Assembly: GCA_963669405.2 (NCBI GenBank)
Contig: CAXXHF010000003.1
Coordinates: 310,001 to 374,000 of the forward strand
Length of the DNA stretch: 64,000 bases
Source of the DNA: Aureisphaera sp963669405
Lineage (GTDB): Bacteria; Bacteroidota; Bacteroidia; Flavobacteriales; Flavobacteriaceae
Reading direction: 5' to 3'
Part shown: positions 42,968 through 52,093 of the stretch, piece after piece
Position numbering within the stretch: position 1 is the first letter of the stretch
Layout of the letters: every line of letters starts with the position of its first letter
Notes under the pieces: generated by a model
The model's database searches: none
The model's input: only the letters and a program-made list of their open reading frames with translations
What the model was told of the DNA's origin: nothing
Made by a program: the position numbers and the translations under genes

Positions 42968-43141
42968 ATGTTCGACTTTCAACAATATTTAGGATTTCTA
43001 GCTTTCTTAACAATCTTGACCATTGGATTCTGGTTGATGATTTTCCTAATCTCCTTTATTCCTTATTGGATTGGTGGAGCCCTCATTGAGAACATGAAAT
43101 TAAAGCGCGAAGCAAAGCAAAAAGAAAATCAAGGGAATTAA
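42968..43141 (+). CDS. Small membrane protein, 57 aa
   Basis: ATG at 42968, TAA at 43139-43141. MFDFQQYLGFLAF then a long hydrophobic stretch (residues about 9-36, FLTILTIGFWLMIFLISFIP) with Trp and a GG-turn, and a Lys/Glu-rich tail (KLKREAKQKENQ). It has a promoter-like element upstream and a hairpin terminator after. Function unknown; the membrane helix with basic cytoplasmic tail, regular codon usage and signals on both sides support a real gene. Confidence 0.65.
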   Translation: MFDFQQYLGFLAFLTILTIGFWLMIFLISFIPYWIGGALIENMKLKREAKQKENQGN

Positions 43142-43165
43142 GTCCCCGTCAATAATAGATGTAAG

Positions 43166-43194
43166 GGAGGTCTTTAAAAAGATCTCCTTTTTTT
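43166..43194. terminator. Terminator between the 57-aa gene and the TonB receptor gene
   Basis: GGAGGTCTTT (43166-43175) pairs with AAAGATCTCC (43178-43187, one G-U pair) and runs into seven T residues. The T-run reaches the stop codon of the convergent receptor gene. Confidence 0.7.
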
Positions 43195-45676
43195 ATGGCT
43201 TGCCTTCAAATCCTTCACCATCAAAATTCCCACCATTTCCACGACCTCTCTGACGTTGTTTCTTTTGATTGAATCTGTAAGTAAACGATAGTGTAAACTG
43301 ACGTTCTCTCCATTGGAATTCACTTTCAGTAGTAAAATTGTCAGTTTCAGTAAATGAATTCCGTTTTCTAGAATTTAAAAGATCACTAACATTAAAACCA
43401 ATGGTTCCATTATCATTGATAATGTCTTTGCTTAAGGCTAAACTAAGAGAGAGGATTCCCTCAGTCTCTGTTTGGGCATTATTTCTAGGACCACGATAAA
43501 AGGCATTGGTTTGCCAATCTATTTTGGCTGGGAGGGTTACTTTGGCACTCCCACGGGCAAACCAACTGGTATTTTCGGTACCATAATCTACATCATTAAA
43601 GCTTCCTTCGGTTTCAAATCTAAAAATGTTGAAACTTCCATTAAAGCGCAACCATTTTATAGGATTGTATAAAATGGCAGCTTCCCCACCTATACGTTTA
43701 TTGGTAGAAAGGTTAATAGGAAGCGTCCTGATAATAGGAATTCCGTTGGGAGTGACTTCCCCGGTATCCTCACGAACCCGCTCAAAAGCATCAGTTTCAT
43801 ATTGATAGTAGACAGAAGCCGTTAGCGTTAGCTTTCGCCCCCAGCGTTTTAGATAGCCCAAATCAAAAGCATTGGAATAGGCTGGATTCAACCCCGGATT
43901 CCCTTGAAACACATTGGCTTCACTGGATCGGGAAGGGAAGGGGTTCAAAAACCAGAAACGCGGTCTGTTAATCCTTCTATTGTACCCAAGAGAGATATTT
44001 TCACGTTCCCCAATTTCATACACCAGATTTACTGTAGGAAAGAGACCCAAGAAGTCTTTGTCAAAATTAATATTGAAATCATCATTGGTCGTGATATCTT
44101 CACCTGTCACTTCTCCTTTTAGTACCGTAGACTCCATTCGCAGTCCTAAAAGGAATGAGAATTTTCCAAATTTATTACCATACTGGGTATACAATGCTTG
44201 TACGTTCTGTGTAAAATCGAATAGATTGCTTAAGCTATCATTTCGTACAAAAACCCCTCCTACTGTTGCTTGTTCTTCGAGTATGTAATCTGTTAAAGTG
44301 TTTTCAAAACGACCCCTGTATCCTGCTTCAAATTGGGCATTTTCTCCTATGGGCAATACATAATCAGCTTGTGCCAAGTATTCGGTTTCATCTTGCTTTT
44401 GTACAATATTCTCTGATGGTAATATGACATTCTCTGGGAAAGTATTGTTTTCCTCTATCAAGGATTTTTCGGTTTCATCTCCACTTTCATACTGAAAATC
44501 GACAGTAAGTTTGTGGCCATTTGGGTTAAAATCATTTACATAATTAAGTGATACCTGAAAATTGGTGTCGTCTTCCCCTTCCGTTTCAATTCGGTCCCTA
44601 GAAATAGCCAAGGTATTGTCAACATCAAATTCATCGGTAATATTGGTTGTGGTACTTTCATTATCACCCAATCTATAAAAAGCTGAGGCTGTAATGGATG
44701 AATTCTTGGTCAAGAAATATTCAATTCCCAAATTGGTATTAAATCCTTTCCGTAAACGATCGTAATCTCGATTTTCTACAACCACGGGATTCTCTAAATC
44801 ATTGAAATAGCGGTTTTCAAAGAAAGCATTTCCGGGAGTTTCTTGATATCTGACCCCAGTAGTATTGAATATATTGAACTTGTCTGTTCGTATATTGATA
44901 TTTCCAGTGGCGCTACTTCCTAGGGGATATCTGAAATTGGTCTGAATAGATCCATTGAGGCCTAACGTCTTTTCTTTTCTTAGAATAATATTTAGAATAC
45001 CGGCAGTACCTTCTGCATCATACCTTGCCGAAGGGGAAGTAATCACTTCTACGCGTTCAATGGCTTCAGCAGGCAATTGGCGCAGGGCGTCTGTTGACCC
45101 AAAGCCAGCAATTGCCGAAGGTTTCCCGTTAATAAGAATACGTACATTCTCATTTCCACGAAGGGAAATGGCACCATCCACATCTACCGTGACTGAAGGG
45201 ACATTGTCTAACGCATCACTTACAGTAGCTCCGCTGGTGGTAAGATCCTTACCTATGGTATATACCTTTTTGTCCAATCTAATTTGAACCTCTGTAGTTT
45301 CTGCCCTAACCACGACTTCGTCCAAGCTTTCCGTATCTAAGGAAAGTAAGACATTAGGAAGTTTTGTAGATGTAAACAATCGCTGATTTTCGAGGGTTTC
45401 GGTTTTATAGGAAATAAACTCAAACCGAACGGAATACATACCAGCAGGAACTTCGATACTGTATTTCCCTTTAGCATCAGTAATCCCTCCAGAAACAACT
45501 GTTTGGTTTTTATTGACTAGGGCAATGGTGGCAAACTCCAACGGAGAACCAGAATCTTTATCTAAAACAGTTCCATATACAGTTATAGGCTCAGAATTTC
45601 CTCTTGGGCCATTGTTTTGCTGTCCCCAAAGCACACTAGCAAAAGAAATTGCTAGCAGTAAAGTGATTAATTTCAT
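43193..45676 (-). CDS. TonB-dependent receptor / outer-membrane beta-barrel protein
   Basis: 827 aa. Signal peptide 1-18 (ending LWGQ). A carboxypeptidase-like regulatory domain covers about 28-110 (YGTVLDKDSGSPLEFATIAL). The plug is at about 115-235 (LDEVVVRAETTEVQIRLDKK, SLRGNENVRILINGKPSAIA, IERVEVITSPSARYDAEG). The rest is the OMP_b-brl_3 barrel, ending FTYRFNQKKQRQRGRG and a Gly-rich tail. It takes up an unknown ligand. No SusD-like gene or STN domain accompanies it, so it is not a Sus-type or transducing receptor. Confidence 0.88.
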   Translation of the reverse strand: MKLITLLLAISFASVLWGQQNNGPRGNSEPITVYGTVLDKDSGSPLEFATIALVNKNQTVVSGGITDAKGKYSIEVPAGMYSVRFEFISYKTETLENQRLFTSTKLPNVLLSLDTESLDEVVVRAETTEVQIRLDKKVYTIGKDLTTSGATVSDALDNVPSVTVDVDGAISLRGNENVRILINGKPSAIAGFGSTDALRQLPAEAIERVEVITSPSARYDAEGTAGILNIILRKEKTLGLNGSIQTNFRYPLGSSATGNINIRTDKFNIFNTTGVRYQETPGNAFFENRYFNDLENPVVVENRDYDRLRKGFNTNLGIEYFLTKNSSITASAFYRLGDNESTTTNITDEFDVDNTLAISRDRIETEGEDDTNFQVSLNYVNDFNPNGHKLTVDFQYESGDETEKSLIEENNTFPENVILPSENIVQKQDETEYLAQADYVLPIGENAQFEAGYRGRFENTLTDYILEEQATVGGVFVRNDSLSNLFDFTQNVQALYTQYGNKFGKFSFLLGLRMESTVLKGEVTGEDITTNDDFNINFDKDFLGLFPTVNLVYEIGERENISLGYNRRINRPRFWFLNPFPSRSSEANVFQGNPGLNPAYSNAFDLGYLKRWGRKLTLTASVYYQYETDAFERVREDTGEVTPNGIPIIRTLPINLSTNKRIGGEAAILYNPIKWLRFNGSFNIFRFETEGSFNDVDYGTENTSWFARGSAKVTLPAKIDWQTNAFYRGPRNNAQTETEGILSLSLALSKDIINDNGTIGFNVSDLLNSRKRNSFTETDNFTTESEFQWRERQFTLSFTYRFNQKKQRQRGRGNGGNFDGEGFEGKP

Positions 45677-45750
45677 GGTGGTTTTTCCTTCTTAGACCAC
45701 GAAAATAAGGCTGGGTTTAATAGCTATTTGCCAAGCTTTTGTTAAATGTT

Positions 45751-46092
45751 TTAGAGGATGTCTAACACACTTTCTGGAGGACGACCCAAGGCTGCTTTTC
45801 CATCTTTTAGAACGATGGGTCTTTCTATAAGTTTTGGGTTTTCTACCATAGCGGCAATGATCTGATTATCTGTTAGTTCTTTGCCTTTGTAACGTTCTTT
45901 CCAAATGGATTCGTTCTTTCTTACAAGAGCTAGGGGTGTAATTCCCAAACGCTTAATGATATCTGATAATTCCTTTTTTGAAGGAGTATTTTCTAAATAG
46001 AGGACAATTTCTAATTTTTCTCCTTTACTTTCTAAAAGCTGTAGGGTTTCTCTAGATTTACTACAGCGTGGGTTATGGTATATAGTTGTCAT
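45751..46092 (-). CDS. arsC: Arsenate reductase (glutaredoxin-dependent, ArsC-like)
   Basis: 113 aa. ArsC fold of the thioredoxin superfamily: TIYHNPRCSKSRETL, with Cys at about residue 10 as the active site, LYLENTPSKKELSDIIKRLG, and NPKLIERPIVLKDGKAALGRP, where the Arg residues bind arsenate. It reduces arsenate to arsenite using glutathione or glutaredoxin. Many such single genes in Bacteroidota are of unproven specificity (Spx/ArsC-like); no arsenite pump is adjacent. Confidence 0.88.
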   Translation of the reverse strand: MTTIYHNPRCSKSRETLQLLESKGEKLEIVLYLENTPSKKELSDIIKRLGITPLALVRKNESIWKERYKGKELTDNQIIAAMVENPKLIERPIVLKDGKAALGRPPESVLDIL

Positions 46093-46164
46093 TATTCTTC
46101 TGTTTTCTTAGGTGTTTTTTTTGATCAGAAATTAATTTTACATCAATGTTTCCTTTACATGATG

Positions 46165-46641
46165 TTAGTTTTTGATGCTTTCTAACTCTTTTGAATAATC
46201 ATATTGAAGATCATCGTGCAGCCCCGATATTTTCTTTTCAATCAAGGCAATTTGTCGTTCATATAAATTCATCATCGTTCGGCTTGATTTTATAGAAGGG
46301 GAGAAACTTCTCAGTTTATGGCAAAAATGAAGTAATAATTCTACTTCTGTTTCTTTTTCATTGGAATATCTGATGTATTTTTTGGTTTCCCTTAGAATCT
46401 TCCGAATGCTCTTTTTTACATAGTAAAAGCTATTGGTATTAATACTCTCAAAGCCCTCATCCATTTGTTCTTTGACTGTATAAATGTAGCCGGCCTCATC
46501 TTCACTTTCGAATAAGAGATAGGTAAGAAGCTCTTTATTTTCTTTTTTGAAACGAGCCAGTCGCAAGCATAACGTTTCTAGTTCATCTGATGAACGGAAT
46601 TTTAATTCCTTTTTTAATTGGGCAACAGTAGCAGCTTTCAA
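46165..46641 (-). CDS. Hypothetical helical protein, 158 aa
   Basis: Starts with a TTG at 46641 (MKAATVAQLKKELKFRSSDE). No signal or membrane segment. The sequence is helical and basic (LLTYLLFESEDEAGYIYTVK, YYVKKSIRKILRETKKYIRY, ETEVELLLHFCHKLRSFSP, LYERQIALIEKKISGLH). I do not recognise the family; SAP-like LKKEL near the N-terminus could bind DNA, but that is weak. It follows the PfkB gene after 43 bases. Confidence 0.7.
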   Translation of the reverse strand: MKAATVAQLKKELKFRSSDELETLCLRLARFKKENKELLTYLLFESEDEAGYIYTVKEQMDEGFESINTNSFYYVKKSIRKILRETKKYIRYSNEKETEVELLLHFCHKLRSFSPSIKSSRTMMNLYERQIALIEKKISGLHDDLQYDYSKELESIKN

Positions 46642-46684
46642 ATTTGATATTGAGTTTCTTTATGAATTCTTATAAATACAACTT

Positions 46685-47659
46685 TTAGGTGTAAGTTTTG
46701 GCAATAATTTGATTGGTTTCTTCTAAGGATTTAAATACCTTAAACGTTTTCCCTTGGGTTCTTTGTGCTCCCATAGCATTGCCATATTGAGCTGCCTTTA
46801 TATGATCGTTGGGATCTTTCAATAGGCTAAAAGCAATTCCACCAGCAAAAGAATCTCCGCAACCAGTAGTATCTACTACATGCGAAACATGCACAGAAGG
46901 AACAAAGTTTTCTTGAAGTTGTCCATTATGTAAGGTATACACCATAACGCCTCGTGAATCGAGGGTAACATATAAAGCTTTTAGACCATGTTCAAGACAG
47001 TGTTTTGCAAAGTTGGGAAGTTCAGATTCTTCAATTTCTTTGTTTTCTTTCAAATCTTTGAGCTCATATTCATTCTGAAACCAACTACAATTGGCTTCTT
47101 CTAGATTCATCTTCAAAACGTCGATATACGGAAGCCACAAGTCGCGGTCTACCCAAAACTTAGTGACTCTTTTTCCTCGTACGGTCAATGCCGTAGTAGG
47201 CCCATGAGCATCAAATACAATATTGGCATTAGAGTTTTCCTTAATATAACGAAGGGTTTCCAAGGGAACTTCAAAATCAGTTACAGGAACGCATACAAAA
47301 ACTTCACAATCCAAATAATCCTTTACATCATCTGGCCCGATGGGTTTCATGAAGGCAGTTTGCGTTTCTTTTCGATTGTTCTGATCCTTGAATTTTAATT
47401 GAATCACATCCCCTTGATCTGCTTCAGACGAAATAGCTTGGGTCTTTATATTGTGATAGGGACTGAATAATGAAATAATTGCTTCTTTGTCCTGTTTGCG
47501 AACATGGGTAATAGGAATGATTTCATCAGTTGCACTCATTAAATTGGACAAAGCAATAGCGGTATGCGTAGCACAACCATATTTTTGAATGATTTCTTTG
47601 TGATGGGTAATGATATAATCTCGTGGTATAGGCCCTAGAACAGCAACTTTATGATTCAT
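46685..47659 (-). CDS. PfkB-family carbohydrate kinase
   Basis: 324 aa of the ribokinase fold. N-terminus MNHKVAVLGPIPRDYIITHH; middle segment NIVFDAHGPTTAL and DVLKMNLEEANCSWF (substrate and catalytic-site region); C-terminal signature VDTTGCGDSFAGGIAFSLL (about 265-283), which holds the catalytic Asp. It phosphorylates a sugar or nucleoside with ATP. The substrate is not evident; it lies between the hypothetical gene and a HAD hydrolase, perhaps one pathway. Confidence 0.9.
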   Translation of the reverse strand: MNHKVAVLGPIPRDYIITHHKEIIQKYGCATHTAIALSNLMSATDEIIPITHVRKQDKEAIISLFSPYHNIKTQAISSEADQGDVIQLKFKDQNNRKETQTAFMKPIGPDDVKDYLDCEVFVCVPVTDFEVPLETLRYIKENSNANIVFDAHGPTTALTVRGKRVTKFWVDRDLWLPYIDVLKMNLEEANCSWFQNEYELKDLKENKEIEESELPNFAKHCLEHGLKALYVTLDSRGVMVYTLHNGQLQENFVPSVHVSHVVDTTGCGDSFAGGIAFSLLKDPNDHIKAAQYGNAMGAQRTQGKTFKVFKSLEETNQIIAKTYT

Positions 47660-47676
47660 AATGAAATGTAAGCAAA

Positions 47677-48294
47677 TTATAGCATAACTCCCAACTCCTT
47701 TAAACGAACTTCCAAACCATCAGCATCTGTAAAGTGAATTCCTTTAATGCCCACTGCTTCACAACCATCAATATTTTTTTCACTATCGTCTATAAATACA
47801 GCTTCTTCACGGTTAATATTGTAACGGGAAAGAATAAGTTCATAGATTTCAGGAAAGGGTTTCCTCATACCTTCATCACCACTTACCAAAATACCTTCAA
47901 ACCATTCTAGCCAAGGAAATTTGGCAATAGCCTTAGGCCAGGTTTCTCCACTCCAATTGGTAAGGGCATAGACCCGATAATTAGGGTTGTCTACCAAACT
48001 TTTTAAAATAGATAGGGTGTCATCATGCGCATATCCAAGCATTTCTTCCCATCTCCCGTAATACATTTCTATAAGTTCTTTATGTTCAGGAAAAAGGGCA
48101 ATACGATCTTCCGTGGCTTTAGCAAGTGGATAACCGGCATCTTGGTTTACATTCCAATCCCAAGCACAGATATGGTTAAGAAACCAATCCATTTTGGCAC
48201 GGTTTCCCCTAAACTCTTTGAGATATACGTATTCTGGGTTCCAATCAATGAGTACACCACCCAGATCGAAGATTATGGTCGAAATTTGTTTCAT
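47677..48294 (-). CDS. HAD-superfamily hydrolase (subfamily IA)
   Basis: 205 aa. Motif I IIFDLGGVLIDWNPEYVY (nucleophile Asp near residue 10), a helical cap (NHICAWDWNVNQDAGYPLAK), motif II YALTNWS, motif III Lys in GDEGMRKPFPEIY, and motif IV FIDDSEKNIDGCEAVG. It resembles YihX-type HAD phosphatases (DUF/epoxide-hydrolase-like N-terminal). It probably dephosphorylates a sugar phosphate. Next to the PfkB kinase and the cupin gene, about 3 bases apart. Confidence 0.88.
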   Translation of the reverse strand: MKQISTIIFDLGGVLIDWNPEYVYLKEFRGNRAKMDWFLNHICAWDWNVNQDAGYPLAKATEDRIALFPEHKELIEMYYGRWEEMLGYAHDDTLSILKSLVDNPNYRVYALTNWSGETWPKAIAKFPWLEWFEGILVSGDEGMRKPFPEIYELILSRYNINREEAVFIDDSEKNIDGCEAVGIKGIHFTDADGLEVRLKELGVML

Positions 48295-48297
48295 GAA

Positions 48298-48801
48298 TTA
48301 TACACGTGTTAGTTTGCGAATTATAGATTCGTGCTGCGGGAATTTTGAAAGCAAAATTTCCCGCGAAGGCATTTCAAAATCATCAAAATCAAATCCAGGA
48401 GCCACGGTGCACCCTACAAAAGAAAAATGGCCTTTATCTTCAACTTCTGCACCAAACCAGTAGCCGCCTGGTACCGTAAATTGTGGCACTTCTCCTTGGG
48501 CAATATTCCTACCTATTTCAACTTTTTTATATTCTCCTTCGGGTGAAATCATGTGTAATAATAACGTAGCACCGTCATAAAAATGCCATTGTTCATCTTG
48601 AATTATTCTGTGAAAGGCCGAAAAGTTTCCTTTGGTAAGCAGGAAATAAATACTCGTAGCATAATTTCGGGCTCCTGAATAATCCGTACCTAACTGAGAT
48701 GCAGGGATGGTTTTTGGGTTGCGGTATGTTTCCTTAAAATAACCTCCTTCGGGATGTGGTTGTAGTTGTAGGTGTTGAATAATATCTGTTGCCAAATTCA
48801 T
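48298..48801 (-). CDS. Cupin domain protein (DUF985)
   Basis: 167 aa. The double-stranded beta-helix pattern is present: HPEGGYFKETYRNPKTIPAS, TSIYFLLTKGNFSAFHRII, DEQWHFYDGATLLLHMISPE, TVPGGYWFGAEVEDKGHFSF and GCTVAPGFDFDDFEMPSRE. The DUF985 type binds no proven ligand and may act on a sugar. It overlaps or abuts the HAD gene (3 bases) and follows an amidohydrolase, all on one strand. Confidence 0.9.
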   Translation of the reverse strand: MNLATDIIQHLQLQPHPEGGYFKETYRNPKTIPASQLGTDYSGARNYATSIYFLLTKGNFSAFHRIIQDEQWHFYDGATLLLHMISPEGEYKKVEIGRNIAQGEVPQFTVPGGYWFGAEVEDKGHFSFVGCTVAPGFDFDDFEMPSREILLSKFPQHESIIRKLTRV

Positions 48802-48812
48802 ACTCGAAGATA

Positions 48813-49898
48813 CTAGTTTGGAAATAAACTCTTATCCAATCCAGGTACAATTCGCAATGCATTTTTGTAATACACCTTTTTAAGAACATCATCTGGTAAA
48901 TCCATTCCGTACATAGCCCAAAATGCATGGTATTTTTTGTGGTAGGGAAAATATTCATCATCGCTTTCCAGTACGCGGAAATAGGTTGGGAACTCTTCGG
49001 GTTTCCAACTATCCTTTCCAAACAAGATACGATCTTGGTATTTTATGAAAAACTCCCTAGCGGTTCGTGGTTGCCTTCCCAATTCGGCAATGATAGCACC
49101 AATACCCACATTCATGTTTGGAATTTCATCCAATAATTTACCCAAAGTTCCCAAATCATTTGCAAACCAACCCATATGGGCGTTTATAAAGATTGTCTTT
49201 GGATGTTTTTTAAACATTCGGTGTTGTTCGGTAATCAACTGTTCCCAAGGTGCTGGATTGTTAGCCCCACGCTTTCTTCTAGGTCTCAATTTCAATTCTA
49301 ACCAGCGTTCGTTGTCACCATCAAAATCGTCCCAAAAAGGTTTGGGGTCTGCTGTATGTATGAGTACAGGAATACCCAATTCACCACATTTTGCCCAAAT
49401 GGGATCCAAGCGAGGGTCATCTACGGTGACCCTATTGCCATTAACGTCTTCATAGCGTAAACCTAGGCTTTTATATATTTTGAGTCCACGGGCTCCATTA
49501 TTGCAATCTTCTTCCAATTGCGTTACTGTTTTTTCAATCCATCCATCACCCCCAACTCCATCAAAATCAATATTGGCAAAAACCACAAAACGGTTGGGAT
49601 AATTGTTTTTAATGTTTGCAACACTTCGCTGTAGGTTTTCTCCAGACCGACCACTTAAGTTTACCATAATCCCCATATTTAAGGTATCCATAGCCGCAAC
49701 TACTGGACCTAGGTCCTGATCAGCCATTCGGTATTGGTGTCCATGAATATCTATAAAGGGAAATTTAGCTTTTAAAACGGTTGCGCCTTCAACGACTAGG
49801 GTAGAGGTTGGATTGTATTCTTCAAAAGTAAGATCTTGAGATAAAGCTAATTGAATGCTAACAATGCATAGAATGAGAACTAAAATGGAAGGTTTCAT
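48813..49898 (-). CDS. Secreted amidohydrolase (PF04909-type)
   Basis: 361 aa. Signal peptide 1-20 (ending ALSQ). Metal ligands: FIDIHGHQYRM (HxH near residue 50), IPVLIHTADPKPFW (His), TIFINAHMGWFAND (His) and DRILFGKDSW (Asp), the ACMSD/2-pyrone dicarboxylate lactonase layout. Substrate unknown; a periplasmic hydrolase or decarboxylase. First gene of the run 49898-45751 on the minus strand. Confidence 0.88.
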   Translation of the reverse strand: MKPSILVLILCIVSIQLALSQDLTFEEYNPTSTLVVEGATVLKAKFPFIDIHGHQYRMADQDLGPVVAAMDTLNMGIMVNLSGRSGENLQRSVANIKNNYPNRFVVFANIDFDGVGGDGWIEKTVTQLEEDCNNGARGLKIYKSLGLRYEDVNGNRVTVDDPRLDPIWAKCGELGIPVLIHTADPKPFWDDFDGDNERWLELKLRPRRKRGANNPAPWEQLITEQHRMFKKHPKTIFINAHMGWFANDLGTLGKLLDEIPNMNVGIGAIIAELGRQPRTAREFFIKYQDRILFGKDSWKPEEFPTYFRVLESDDEYFPYHKKYHAFWAMYGMDLPDDVLKKVYYKNALRIVPGLDKSLFPN

Positions 49899-50153
49899 GA
49901 ATTGGAATTGATTTAGGATTTAAAAATATAAAGACCCTTAGAGCAGCAAAAGTTATTTGGGATAGGTTTAACATTGACACCGTGCTTTGAAGATTAAAAA
50001 CACAATCTATATTACCACAAGGTAGGATTTACCAGGAGTTGTGTGTAATTAAAAATGACTTTTATCTAAACTCAGGCAACCACTTATATAATATTCACGT
50101 CTTTATATCTATAGTAGTTCTATGAACTTTAACAAATCAAAAAACGTTAAACT

Positions 50154-50813
50154 ATGTCATCAGAAAAAAACACTATAAATCAAATAGAAAAGATTGGAGC
50201 AATTTCGGGCATCCTTTCAATTATCTTTTACTTTAGCGCAGCTATATTGACCACTATTCCTGACGCAATCAGTAGATTACTGGGATTCACTTTTCCATTA
50301 TTATGGATTATTGCCTTTATGGGGCTTTACAGGTTTTTGAGAAAGAAATCCCGTACGTCTTCACTTGAAATAGCTTATATATTTGGAATAATTGGAGCTG
50401 CTATTGCGTGTTCTTTTATAGTTGTTCAGCAAGCTAATATTATGTGGCATGATGCTGCCATGGAAGCAGCAACATCTGAAGAAACAAAATCTCTATTAAA
50501 TGCATCATTCATAGGGGCGAACAGAGTACAGGCAGGACTGGATGTTGCTTTTGATATTTTCATAACTATTTCATGGCTTTTATTTGGGCTTAACATTGCA
50601 CAAAACTCCAGTTTTAATAAAATATTAGGATGGACAGGCAGTTTAATAGCACTAGGGTTATTGATATTAAATTTAATTGCCTTCCCAAACACACCAGCAG
50701 AATCTGGATTATTTGATTTAGGCCCTTTTTTAGGACTATGGTCTTTAGTAATATTTATTTGGTTTTTTGTAGTATTATATAAGAAGAAAAACTACACACA
50801 ACAACGTATATAG
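50154..50813 (+). CDS. DUF4386-like integral membrane protein
   Basis: 219 aa with six membrane segments (IGAISGILSIIFYFSAAILT, LLGFTFPLLWIIAFMGLYRF, IFGIIGAAIACSFIVVQQAN, LDVAFDIFITISWLLFGLNI, WTGSLIALGLLILNLIAFPN, LFDLGPFLGLWSLVIFIWFF). Helix spacing and conserved NxxW-type residues match DUF4386-like proteins. Function unknown. It stands alone on the plus strand between two minus-strand groups, and its codon choices look more A/T-rich than its neighbours. Possible recent acquisition, not proven. Confidence 0.75.
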   Translation: MSSEKNTINQIEKIGAISGILSIIFYFSAAILTTIPDAISRLLGFTFPLLWIIAFMGLYRFLRKKSRTSSLEIAYIFGIIGAAIACSFIVVQQANIMWHDAAMEAATSEETKSLLNASFIGANRVQAGLDVAFDIFITISWLLFGLNIAQNSSFNKILGWTGSLIALGLLILNLIAFPNTPAESGLFDLGPFLGLWSLVIFIWFFVVLYKKKNYTQQRI

Positions 50814-50882
50814 CCCATTGCCAAAATTGCAAATCATCATTTTCATAAACAGCGACATACCTAATTTCTGAATTCAGGATAC

Positions 50883-51990
50883 TTATAATTCATTACTGCT
50901 CTCTTCTTGTCCCATCATCATTAAATAGGCTTTTAAGAAACCGTTGATCTCACCATCTAACACAGCATCGGTGTTTCCTGTTTCGTGTGCTGTACGGACG
51001 TCTTTTACCAATTTATAGGGATGTAAAACATAGTTCCGTATTTGAGAACCCCATTCTATGGCCATTTTTCCATCTTCAATTTCGGCGCGTTGTGCTTGTT
51101 GCTTTCGTAATTCTATTTCGTAGAGTTGCGATTTTAGCATCTGCATGGCAGTAGCACGGTTATCATGTTGTGATCTCGAATTGGAACAGGAGATTTGTAT
51201 CCCCGTGGGTTTGTGAAACAACTGCACCTTGGTTTCCACCTTGTTTACATTTTGTCCCCCAGCGCCACTGGAACGTGCTGTAGTAATCTCAATGTCAGCT
51301 GGATTTATTTCCACTTCAATACTATCATCTGCCATAGGGTATACATACACACTTACAAAACTGGTATGTCTTTTGGCATTGCTGTCAAAAGGAGAGATAC
51401 GTACCAAACGGTGTACTCCATTTTCCCCTTTTAGCCAACCAAAGGCAAATTCGCCTTCAATTTCTAAGGTTACTGTTTTTATTCCTGCAACATCTCCGGG
51501 TTGAAAGTTAAGTTCCTTGACTTTAAAGCCTTGCTTTTCTGCCCACATAAGATACATGCGCATAAGCATCTGGGCCCAATCACAGCTTTCGGTACCTCCG
51601 GCACCTGCTGTAATTTGTAGAACTGCAGAAAGATCATCACCTTCTTCGCTCAACATATTACGGAATTCTAGGGCTTCTATAGCTTCTAGGGCTTTGTCAT
51701 AGCTAGCGGTAAGTGTTTCGGCATCACCTTCGCCTTCCTTCAGGAATTCATACATGACTTCGGTATCATCTGTAAGAGATACCCCTTTTTCATAGTCTTC
51801 GACCCATTTCTTTTTGTTTCGGAGTTGCTTCATAAAAGCTTCCGCTTCCTGTGGGTTGTTCCAAAAGTTGGGGTCGAAGGTTTTCTCTTCGTCGTTGGTG
51901 ATTTCTATACGTTTGCCATCAACGTCAAAGATACCTCCTTAACGCATCCAGGCGATTTCTAAGATCTTTTAATTGATCTGTTGTTATCAT
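50883..51990 (-). CDS. prfB: Peptide chain release factor 2, programmed +1 frameshift
   Basis: The first 21 codons (ATG at 51990, MITTDQLKDLRNRLDALRRYL) end at an in-frame UGA (51927-51925). A +1 shift then continues in frame to 50883, giving about 368 aa, the normal size of RF2. The shift site has an internal Shine-Dalgarno-like AGGAGG (51939-51934) before CUU UGA C, nearly the same as the E. coli signal. Downstream are the SPF tripeptide (VRISPFDSNAKRHTSF) and GGQ (SGAGGQNVNKVET). It recognises UGA and UAA, and the shift is autoregulatory. Annotating only the second frame loses the N-terminus. Confidence 0.93.
51924..51939 (-). promoter_or_regulatory. RF2 recoding site
   Basis: AGGAGG, 3 bases, then CUU UGA C on the minus strand. 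The Shine-Dalgarno element is 3 bases from the slippery codon, the spacing that favours +1 shifting. Low RF2 slows UGA decoding and raises frameshifting. Confidence 0.85.
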
Positions 51991-52093
51991 TGGTAGAATT
52001 TTGCTGTAAAATTAGAATTAAAATCTTCAAGCAGAAATTAATTTCAAGATTATTTAGTAGTTTAGGGCTTTCCCCAATTCAATTCATAAAATT

